Source: Pseudomonadota bacterium
GTDB taxonomy: Bacteria; Pseudomonadota; Gammaproteobacteria; Xanthomonadales; Xanthomonadaceae
Direction of reading: 5' to 3'
Length of the DNA: 64,000 nucleotides
Assembly: GCA_023388355.1 (NCBI GenBank)
Contig: JAEWGI010000054.1
Coordinates: 1 to 64,000, forward strand
Shown: in pieces, positions 56,202 to 64,000 of the stretch
Layout: every line of letters begins with the position of its first letter
Position numbering within the stretch: position 1 is the first letter of the stretch
Program-made: the position numbers and the translations under genes
The notes under the pieces: generated by a model
Database searches by the model: none
Told to the model about the DNA's origin: nothing
What the model saw: the letters and a program-made list of their open reading frames with translations, nothing else

Positions 56202-57683
56202 ATGCAGTTGTTCCGGACACCATTCCCACCACCGCCGAAGGCCCGCTGGCCGCGGCGCAGCGCGCTGGCGCTGAGCCTGGCCCTGCTCTCGGCGACCGCC
56301 GCGGCGCAGGATGCCGCACCCGCACCCGATGACATCGCCGAACGCCTGCGCATCGTCGAGCGCCGGCTCGGTATCGCCGCGGACGAAGGCGCCGCGCGCA
56401 CCGACCTGACCGAACTCGACCGCCGCCTGCGCGCGATCGAGCTTGGCCTGGACGAACGCGACCGCCAGTCCGCGCTCGCCACAGCCGCGCCGCCGCCGGC
56501 CGAAACGAAGCCGGGGCCGGAGATCACCCTGGCGGCCGACAAGGGCGCGTCGATCCGCAGCGCCGACGGCTCGGTGCAGCTCAAGCTCGGTGTGCTGGCC
56601 CAGGCCGACCACCGCATCTTCATCGACGACGACCAGCGTCCGCAGAACGACACCTTCCTCTGGCGCCGCATCCGCCCGACCCTGGAGGGCAGCTGGGGCG
56701 AACTGGTGGGCTTCCGCGTCACCCCGGAATTCGCCGGCGACAGCGCTTCGATCGTGGACGCCTACATCGACCTGAAGTTCAGCCCGGCCGCCACGCTGCG
56801 CGTGGGCAAGGTCAAGGGGCCGGTGGCGCTGGAACGCCTGCAGAGCGGCCCTGCGACCGCCTTCATCGAGCGCGGCTTCCCGACCGAGCTGGCGCCCAAC
56901 CGCGAGATCGGCCTGCAGCTGCAGGGCGCGCTTGCGACGTCGAAAGTCAACTACGTCGTCGGCGTGTACAACGGCGCGCCGGACGGCCGCGACAGCCCGA
57001 CCACCAATCCCGACGACGACTTCGAGTTCGCCGGCCGCGTGTTCGTCGAGCCGTGGAAGGGCGGCGACGGCGCGCTGTCCGGGCTGGGCTTCGGCATCGC
57101 TGCCAGCACCGGCGACAAGCACGGCGCCGGCAACAGCTTCCTGCCGCGCTACCGCTCGCCCGGCCAGTCCACCTTCTTCAGCTACCTGGCCGGCGTGGCC
57201 GCCGACGGCGAACACACCCGCTGGTCGCCGCAGGCCTACTGGTACGCCGGCCCGGTGGGCGTGCTGGGCGAGTACATCCGCTCGGAGCAGGAGGTGGTGG
57301 AGACGGCGTCCGGCGGCCGCGCCTCGCTCGATCACCGCGCCTGGCAGCTCACCGGCAGCTGGGTGCTGACCGGCGAGAAGGCCAGCTACCGCGGGGTCAA
57401 GCCCGACAGCCCGTTCGCGCCCGGCAAGGGCGGCTGGGGCGCGTTCGAGCTGGTCGCCCGCTACGGCGAGCTGGACGTGGACGACGCCGCCTTCCCGCTG
57501 TTCGCATCACCCACGGCGTCCGCCACGGAGGCGACCGCCTGGACCCTCGGCCTCAACTGGTACCCGACCCGCAACCTCAAGCTGCTCGCCAACTACGCGC
57601 ACGCCAGCTTCGACGGCGGCGCCGCCGGCGGCGACCGCGAGGACGAGAAGACCTTCTTCACGCGCGCCCAGTTCTCCTTCTGA
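56202..57683 (+). CDS. OprP/OprO-type porin, probable sulfate channel
   Basis: The 493-residue protein has a signal peptide ([16 protein letters not shown]), a short coiled-coil segment (about 45-90, [13 protein letters not shown] and [15 protein letters not shown]) and a barrel with porin-P features: [36 protein letters not shown] and a C-terminal FTRAQFSF. OprP family porins are anion-selective, chiefly for phosphate; the sulfur operon suggests sulfate here. ATG 56202 has GAGGAAA upstream. It precedes the sulfate-binding protein gene by 25 bp. Confidence 0.88.
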   Translation: MQLFRTPFPPPPKARWPRRSALALSLALLSATAAAQDAAPAPDDIAERLRIVERRLGIAADEGAARTDLTELDRRLRAIELGLDERDRQSALATAAPPPAETKPGPEITLAADKGASIRSADGSVQLKLGVLAQADHRIFIDDDQRPQNDTFLWRRIRPTLEGSWGELVGFRVTPEFAGDSASIVDAYIDLKFSPAATLRVGKVKGPVALERLQSGPATAFIERGFPTELAPNREIGLQLQGALATSKVNYVVGVYNGAPDGRDSPTTNPDDDFEFAGRVFVEPWKGGDGALSGLGFGIAASTGDKHGAGNSFLPRYRSPGQSTFFSYLAGVAADGEHTRWSPQAYWYAGPVGVLGEYIRSEQEVVETASGGRASLDHRAWQLTGSWVLTGEKASYRGVKPDSPFAPGKGGWGAFELVARYGELDVDDAAFPLFASPTASATEATAWTLGLNWYPTRNLKLLANYAHASFDGGAAGGDREDEKTFFTRAQFSF

Positions 57684-57708
57684 CCTTCCCCATTCGAGAG
57701 CCCACGCC

Positions 57709-58728
57709 ATGAACACCAAGACCCGCACACTGCTGCTGACCACCCTGCTGCTCGGACTCGCCGCCGCCACCGGCAGCGCCGCCGCCAAGGACGCCGAACT
57801 GCTCAACGTCTCCTACGACCCCACCCGCGAGCTGTACGCCGAGTTCAACGACGCCTTCGCGAAGAAGTGGAAGGCCGACACCGGCCAGACCCTGGTCATC
57901 CGCGCCTCGCACGGCGGCTCGGGCAAGCAGGCGCGTTCGGTGATCGACGGGCTGGAGGCCGATGTCGTCACCCTCGCCCTGTCGGCCGACATCGACGCCA
58001 TCGTCAACAACACCGACCTGCTGGCGAAGGACTGGCAGTCGCGCCTGCCCAACAACAGCTCGCCCTACACCTCGACCATCGTGTTCCTGGTGCGCAAGGG
58101 CAACCCGAAGAACATCCAGGACTGGGGCGATCTGGCCAAGCCCGGCATCGGCGTGATCACGCCCAACCCCAAGACCTCGGGCGGCGCGCGCTGGAACTAC
58201 CTGGCCGCCTGGGCCTGGGCCTCGCGCGAGTACCGCAAGGGCGACCTGGTGCTCGACTACCTCAAGAAGCTGTTCACCAACGTGCCGGTGCTCGACACCG
58301 GCGCGCGCGGCTCGACCACCACCTTCGTCGAGCGCGGCATCGGCGACGTGCTGCTGGCCTGGGAGAACGAGGCCCTGCTGACCCTGGCCGACCCGGACGT
58401 GCGCGGCAAGTTCGAGATCATCTTCCCCAGCCTGAGCATCAAGGCCGAGCCGCCGGTGGCGGTGGTCGACGGCAACGTCGCGCGCCACGGCACGCAGAAG
58501 CTCGCCGAGGCTTACCTGCAGCACCTGTACACCCCGGAGGGCCAGCGCCTGGCCGCCAAGAACCACTATCGCCCGTCGAACACGGAGGGCGTGCCGGCCG
58601 AACTGCTCGAGCGCTTCCACCCCATCCCGCTGGTGACCATCGACGAGGCCTTCGGCGGCTGGGCCAAGGCGCAGAAGCTGCACTTCTCCGACGGCGGCTT
58701 CTTCGACCAGATCTACCTGCCCAAGTGA
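57709..58728 (+). CDS. sbp: Sulfate ABC transporter substrate-binding protein
   Basis: The 339-residue periplasmic protein has a signal peptide ([19 protein letters not shown]). It matches Sbp/Cys[68 protein letters not shown] and [20 protein letters not shown]. It captures sulfate or thiosulfate for the CysTWA transporter. The permease genes follow after a 174-bp gap that holds a MITE-like element. Confidence 0.95.
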   Translation: MNTKTRTLLLTTLLLGLAAATGSAAAKDAELLNVSYDPTRELYAEFNDAFAKKWKADTGQTLVIRASHGGSGKQARSVIDGLEADVVTLALSADIDAIVNNTDLLAKDWQSRLPNNSSPYTSTIVFLVRKGNPKNIQDWGDLAKPGIGVITPNPKTSGGARWNYLAAWAWASREYRKGDLVLDYLKKLFTNVPVLDTGARGSTTTFVERGIGDVLLAWENEALLTLADPDVRGKFEIIFPSLSIKAEPPVAVVDGNVARHGTQKLAEAYLQHLYTPEGQRLAAKNHYRPSNTEGVPAELLERFHPIPLVTIDEAFGGWAKAQKLHFSDGGFFDQIYLPK

Positions 58729-58762
58729 TGCGCCAGCGTTCCGGAACACCGTAACCCGGGCC

Positions 58763-58834
58763 CCTGTCATCTCGAACGAAGCGAGAGATCTCCCGCGGCA
58801 AAAGCAGATCCCTCGCTGCGCTCGGGATGACAGG
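58763..58834. repeat. MITE-like 72-bp inverted repeat
   Basis: Arms of 29 bp (58763-58791 and 58806-58834) start CCTGTCATC and match in 25 of 29 positions when one is reverse-complemented, with a 14-base centre. Similar CCTGTCATCCCGAGCG elements are dispersed in several bacterial genomes. It lies inside the sulfate operon between sbp and cysT. Confidence 0.9.
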
Positions 58835-58902
58835 ACCATCATCCCGGGTGCCAACCCTCCTTCCTGGCGCATCATTGCCCGCGTTCCAACCCTCCCGACC
58901 CG

Positions 58903-59766
58903 ATGAGCACACTCGCAATCCCCCTGACCCGCCCGCGCTGGCGCCGCCCGCTGCCCGGCTTCGGCCTGAGCCTCGGCCTGGGCATGGCCTGGCTGGGCGT
59001 GGTGGTGCTGCTGCCGCTGGCGGCGCTGACCTTCCGCGCCGCCGGCCTGGGCGTCGACGGCTGGCTGCGTGCGATCCAGGACCCGCGCGTGCAGGCGGCG
59101 CTGAAGGTGAGCTTCGGCGCCGCCTTCGCCGCCGCCCTGGTGGCGCTGCTGGCCGGCGCGCTGGTGGCCTGGGTGCTGGTGCGCTACCGCTTCCCCGGCC
59201 GGCGCCTGCTCGATGCGCTGGTCGACCTGCCGTTCGCCCTGCCCACGGCGGTGGCCGGCATCGCCCTGACCGCGATCTACGCGCCCAACGGCTGGCTCGG
59301 CCAGTACCTGGAGCCGCGCGGCATCCAGGTGGCCTACCACATGACCGGGATCGTGATCGCGCTGGTGTTCATCGGCCTGCCGTTCGCGGTGCGCACGGTG
59401 CAGCCGATCCTGGAAACCCTGGGCCACGACCAGGAAACCGCCGCCGCCTCGCTCGGCGCCTCGCGCCTGACCACGCTGCGCCGGGTGGTGCTGCCCGAGC
59501 TGCTGCCGGCGCTGCTGACCGGCTTCTCGCTGGCGTTCGCGCGCGGCCTGGGCGAATACGGCTCGGTGATCTTCATCGCCGGCAACAAGCCCTACCAGAC
59601 CGAGATCGCGCCGCTGCTGATCACCATCCGGCTGGAGGAGTACGACTACAACGGCGCGATCGCGCTGGCCGCGCTGATGCTGGCCGCGTCGTTCGCCTGC
59701 CTGCTGGCGATCAACCTGATCCCGCTGCTGTTCCGGCACGAGCGCAGGAGCCGCCGCGATGGCTGA
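58903..59766 (+). CDS. cysT: Sulfate ABC transporter permease CysT (CysU)
   Basis: The 287-residue inner-membrane permease has about six transmembrane segments and the EAA coupling loop QETAAASLGASRLTTLRRVV. It pairs with CysW to form the membrane channel of the sulfate transporter. Start ATG 58903 follows the inverted repeat by 68 bp. It overlaps cysW by eight bases. Confidence 0.95.
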   Translation: MSTLAIPLTRPRWRRPLPGFGLSLGLGMAWLGVVVLLPLAALTFRAAGLGVDGWLRAIQDPRVQAALKVSFGAAFAAALVALLAGALVAWVLVRYRFPGRRLLDALVDLPFALPTAVAGIALTAIYAPNGWLGQYLEPRGIQVAYHMTGIVIALVFIGLPFAVRTVQPILETLGHDQETAAASLGASRLTTLRRVVLPELLPALLTGFSLAFARGLGEYGSVIFIAGNKPYQTEIAPLLITIRLEEYDYNGAIALAALMLAASFACLLAINLIPLLFRHERRSRRDG

Positions 59767-60615
59767 TACGCAAACCGCGCAAGGGCTGCAGACGCCGCCG
59801 TGGCTGCGCCGCACGCTGATCGGCGCGGCGGTGCTGGTGATGGGGCTGCTGGTGGTGCTGCCGCTGCTGATGGTGCTGGTCTCGGCCTTCGGCAAGGGTT
59901 TCGCCACCTGGTGGGCGGCGCTGGTCACGCCCGACGCGATCGCAGCGCTCAAGCTCACCCTGCTCACCGCGGCGATCGTGATCCCGATCAACGGCGTGTT
60001 CGGGCTGATCGCCGCCTGGTCGCTGACCCGCTTCGAATTCCCCGGCAAGCGCGTGCTGCTGGCCCTGGTGGACCTGCCGTTCGCGGTCTCGCCGGTGGTC
60101 GCGGGCCTGTGCCTGGTGCTGCTGTTCGGCTCGCAGGGCTGGTTCGCCGACATCCTGCGCGCGCACGACATCAAGATCCTGTTCGCGCGACCGGGCATCG
60201 TGCTGGCGACGCTGTTCATCACCTTCCCCTTCGTGGTCCGCGAGCTGGTGCCACTGATGCAGCAGCAGGGCCACGAGGAGGAAGTGGTGGCGCGCTCGCT
60301 TGGCGCCAACGCCTGGACGATGTTCTTCCGCGTCACCCTGCCCAACATCAAATGGGGCCTGCTCTACGGCGTGCTGCTGTGCGGCGCGCGCGCGATGGGC
60401 GAGTTCGGCGCGGTGTCGGTGGTCTCGGGCCACATCCGCGGCCTGACCAACACCCTGCCGCTGCACATCGAGATCCTCTACAACGAGTTCGACAGCACCG
60501 CCGCGTTCGCGGTGTCGTCGCTGCTGGCGGGGCTGGCGCTGGTGACCCTGGTGCTGAAGTTCTGGCTGGAGGCGCGCCACGCCGACGGCCTCGCCCGCGC
60601 GCACGTGAGGCATTG

Positions 60616-60616
<1 letters not shown>
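59759..60616 (+). CDS. cysW: Sulfate ABC transporter permease CysW
   Basis: The 285-residue permease has six hydrophobic segments and the EAA motif [20 protein letters not shown], then [20 protein letters not shown] typical of CysW. It overlaps cysT by eight bases, and its TGA stop shares one base with the cysA ATG, so the three proteins are translated together. Confidence 0.95.
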
Positions 60617-61851
<1,235 letters not shown>

Positions 61852-61874
61852 CCCGCGCCTGATCTCACCTGCAG

Positions 61875-62000
61875 GAGCGGCTTCAGCCGCGACCGCCGCA
61901 TCCGGTCGCCACGCGCCCGCGGTTGCCATGTAGTTCGGGTCGGTTCCCGGATCCGCGCCCGGTCGCCACACACGCGAGCCGGTCGCGGCTGAAGCCGCTC
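61875..62000. repeat. REP-like pair (inverted 20-bp repeats)
   Basis: GAGCGGCTTCAGCCGCGACC (61875-61894) and its exact complement (61981-62000) flank 86 bp. Each arm is itself a hairpin (GCGGCT-TC-AGCCGC). Inside are two CCGGTCGCCAC copies. It is a BIME/REP-type arrangement downstream of cysA. Confidence 0.88.
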
Positions 62001-62357
62001 ATACACGGACCGTGCGACGGACGACACCTGCGGCGCGCGGAACTCGGCGTCCGGTGCCTCCGACAGCAGGCGCTGCGCCAGCGCGGCCGCCGCATCGCGC
62101 AGTTCGGGCACGGCGGTGATCTCCCACAGCCGGCCGCGCAGCAGCGGGCCGAGGCAGTACAGCCCGCGCACCGCGCAGCCGCCGGCGTCGATCGCTTCGA
62201 AGTCGGCGGTCGCCTCCACCCCCAGCCCCAGCGGATCGGCGCGAACCAGGCCGGCCTCACGCAGCTGGATCATCAGCGGATGGGTGGTTCGCTCAATGTC
62301 GATATCCAGGCCGGTGGCGCGGATCATGCAGTCGAAGCGCTCGATCCGCGCCTGGTG
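62001..62357 (-). pseudogene. C-terminal remnant of an FAD/NAD(P)-binding protein
   Basis: The frame reads CMIRATGLDIDIERTTHPLM, LVRADPLGLGVEATADFEAI, GLYCLGPLLRGRLWEITAVP and ELRDAAAALAQRLL, the terminal segment of the YdhS-type/hydroxyacylglutathione-like flavoprotein family (about 450 residues normally). Upstream, an in-frame TAG at 62358-62360 closes the frame and the Rossmann domains are missing. The REP-like pair directly abuts its 3' end, suggesting repeat-associated decay. It is unlikely to be expressed. Confidence 0.72.
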
Positions 62358-62436
62358 CTAGCCGCACATGACGGCGCGTCATATCGGCATTCGGATCGGA
62401 TATCGACGGCGGCGCGGGCGGGCGCCGCCGGCGGCG

Positions 62437-63837
62437 CTAGGAGCGGCCGTAGATGTCCTCGTAGCGGACGATGTCGTCCTCGCCCAGGTAGTCGCCCGAC
62501 TGCACCTCGATCAGCTCAAGCATGTCGCTGCCCGGGTTCTCCAGCCGGTGCTTCGCGCCCAGCGGGATGTAGGTCGACTGGTTGGCGTGCAGTTCGAACA
62601 CGTCGTTGTCGCGGGTCACGCGCGCGGTGCCACGCACCACGATCCAGTGCTCGGCGCGATGCCGGTGCGACTGCAGCGACAGCCGCGCGCCGGGCTTGAC
62701 CTTGATCCGCTTGACCTGGAAGCCGTCGTCCTGGTCGATCGAGTCGTAGCTGCCCCAGGGCCGGTGCACCTCGCGGTGCAGGACCGCGTGGCTGCGCTGC
62801 TCGGACTTGAGCTTGGCCACCACATCCTTGACCTGCTGCACCCGCTCCTTGTGCGCGACCAGCACCGCGTCGTCGGTTTCCACCACTACCAGGTCGTCCA
62901 CGCCGACCAGCGCCACCAGCCGCCGCGCGTAGGCGTAGCTGTTGCGCGAGTCGACCGCGATCACGTCGCCGTGGCTGGCGTTGCCCGCCTCGTCCTGGCG
63001 GCTCACTTCCCACAGCGCCGACCAGGAGCCGACGTCGTTCCAGCCGATGTCGACCGGCAGCACCCGCGCGTCCGCGGTCTTTTCCATCACCGCGTAGTCG
63101 ATCGAGTCCGACGGCCCGGCGGCGAAGGCGTCCCGGTCGAGGCGGATGAAGTCGCCGTCGCGCTGGGCGCTGGCGGAGGCAGCGCGCACCGCAGACAGGA
63201 TGTCCGGGCGGAAGCGCTCGAGTTCGTCCAGGTAGCGCGAGGCCCGGAACAGGAACATGCCGCTGTTCCAGTAGTAGCCGCCGTCGTCGAGGTAGGACTG
63301 CGCGGTGGCGGCGTCGGGCTTCTCGACGAAGCGCAGCACCGGGCGCACGCCCTCGCCCGCGTCCGACTGGATGTAGCCGAAGCCCGTCTCGGGCGCCGAG
63401 GGCACGATGCCGAAGGTCACCAGCGCGCCGGCCTCCGCGGCCGGCATGGCGGCGCGGATCGCGGCCTGGAAGCCCTCCGCGTCGCGCACCACGTGGTCGG
63501 ACGGCAGCACCAGCAGCAGCGGATCCTCGCCCCCGGCCATCGCCTGCAGCGCGGCCGCGGCGATCGCCGGCGCGGTGTTGCGGCCCACCGGTTCAAGCAC
63601 GATGTCGGCGCGCTCCACGCCCACCAGGCGCAGCTGCTCGGCGGCCAGGAAACGGTGCTCCTCGTTGGCGACCACGATCGGCGCCGCGTCGGCCAGCGGC
63701 GCCACCCGCAGCCAGGTGTCCTGGAGCATCGTGCGCTCGCCCGCCAGCGGCAGGAACTGCTTGGGATAGGCCTCGCGCGAGAGCGGCCACAGCCGCGTTC
63801 CCGATCCGCCCGACAACAATACCGGCTGCAGTTTCAT
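62437..63837 (-). CDS. xanB: Mannose-1-phosphate guanylyltransferase / mannose-6-phosphate isomerase
   Basis: The 466-residue bifunctional enzyme feeds GDP-mannose synthesis for exopolysaccharide and LPS. The N-terminal nucleotidyltransferase has [20 protein letters not shown] and [14 protein letters not shown]; the C-terminal cupin isomerase has [27 protein letters not shown] and [17 protein letters not shown]. The length matches XanB/AlgA. It is divergent from the gene starting at 63907. Confidence 0.96.
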   Translation of the reverse strand: MKLQPVLLSGGSGTRLWPLSREAYPKQFLPLAGERTMLQDTWLRVAPLADAAPIVVANEEHRFLAAEQLRLVGVERADIVLEPVGRNTAPAIAAAALQAMAGGEDPLLLVLPSDHVVRDAEGFQAAIRAAMPAAEAGALVTFGIVPSAPETGFGYIQSDAGEGVRPVLRFVEKPDAATAQSYLDDGGYYWNSGMFLFRASRYLDELERFRPDILSAVRAASASAQRDGDFIRLDRDAFAAGPSDSIDYAVMEKTADARVLPVDIGWNDVGSWSALWEVSRQDEAGNASHGDVIAVDSRNSYAYARRLVALVGVDDLVVVETDDAVLVAHKERVQQVKDVVAKLKSEQRSHAVLHREVHRPWGSYDSIDQDDGFQVKRIKVKPGARLSLQSHRHRAEHWIVVRGTARVTRDNDVFELHANQSTYIPLGAKHRLENPGSDMLELIEVQSGDYLGEDDIVRYEDIYGRS

Positions 63838-63906
63838 GTCTTCCCTCGCCCGCGATTGCGCGGCAGTTTACCCTTTGCCCGCCGGCAGCCGCCGGTTGGA
63901 GACGCC

Positions 63907-64000
63907 ATGAGCCAGCCCGACACCACCAGCAACCGCGACCGCCAGCGCCTCGAATGGATACGGACCGCGCTGCAAGAGCCGGACACCGGCCTGGAGCGCG
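63907..64000 (+). CDS. Start of an unidentified protein (cut by the window edge)
   Basis: ATG 63907 with GGAG six bases upstream opens MSQPDTTSNRDRQRLEWIRT and ALQEPDTGLERA, running off the window. The first 31 residues are hydrophilic with no signal peptide. I cannot name the family. It is divergent from xanB with a 69-bp gap. Confidence 0.6.
   Translation, partial: MSQPDTTSNRDRQRLEWIRTALQEPDTGLER

Overview
The window is high-GC chromosomal DNA from a gammaproteobacterium of the Xanthomonadaceae/Lysobacteraceae (Xanthomonas, Lysobacter, Luteimonas, Pseudoxanthomonas group). Support for this comes from the XanB-type mannose-1-phosphate guanylyltransferase, the ygfB-pepP / zapA-ssrS-ygfA gammaproteobacterial neighbourhood, the thrL-thrA-thrB-thrC operon, and GC-rich palindromic repeats between genes. 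The genus cannot be fixed from sequence reading alone. There is no prophage, CRISPR array, integrase, transposase or tRNA that I can see. The accessory signal sits in intergenic repeats, two decayed genes, and some unusual domain fusions.

Layout. 0-6.6 kb: an HDOD protein with a degenerate receiver, an oxygenase-sulfotransferase fusion, a channel-like membrane protein with an unusual filter, a DUF4136 lipoprotein, and thiC behind a TPP riboswitch. 6.7-11.4 kb: a three-gene operon with 4-bp overlaps encoding a 2-oxoacid:ferredoxin-type oxidoreductase (beta, then fused gamma-alpha) and a GltD-like flavoprotein carrying its own ferredoxin domain. 11.6-16.8 kb: the threonine operon with a readable leader peptide and attenuator. 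16.8-23.2 kb: pepP-ygfB facing a GGDEF-EAL gene, a short coiled-coil protein, zapA, 6S RNA, 5-formyl-THF cyclo-ligase and an EVE protein. 23.3-35 kb: rpiA, patatin plus WYL regulator, an SLC13-type transporter, an outer-membrane protein candidate, a 79-bp tandem repeat, hemC, an AlgR-like regulator whose partner kinase survives only as a frameshifted stub, a carboxylesterase and glnE.

35-51.6 kb: a PYROXD2-like FAD enzyme beside a MurG homologue of alphaproteobacterial type, a GIY-YIG protein, then a run of exported carbohydrate-related genes (esterase, GH3 with PA14, MFS transporter, polysaccharide deacetylase, ThuA, SMP-30-like, Gfo/Idh/MocA), a serine hydrolase lipoprotein, a GFA protein and an FMN-binding stress protein.

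52.2-61.9 kb is a coherent sulfur-assimilation locus: a CysB-like LysR regulator divergent from cysG-cysK-yezD-like-porin-sbp-cysT-cysW-cysA. An OprP-type porin, periplasmic binding protein and ABC permeases/ATPase would move sulfate from outside to cytoplasm, CysG would make siroheme for sulfite reductase, and CysK would fix sulfide into cysteine. A MITE-like inverted repeat sits inside this operon. It is followed by a REP-like pair abutting a truncated flavoprotein gene, then xanB and the start of an unidentified divergent gene.

Strongest points for follow-up: (1) a dispersed ~80-bp two-part repeat with three full copies and one half copy; (2) the AlgZ-type kinase stub; (3) the threonine attenuator built from an exact 11-base direct repeat; (4) the alphaproteobacterial-type MurG paralogue; (5) the self-contained oxidoreductase operon.
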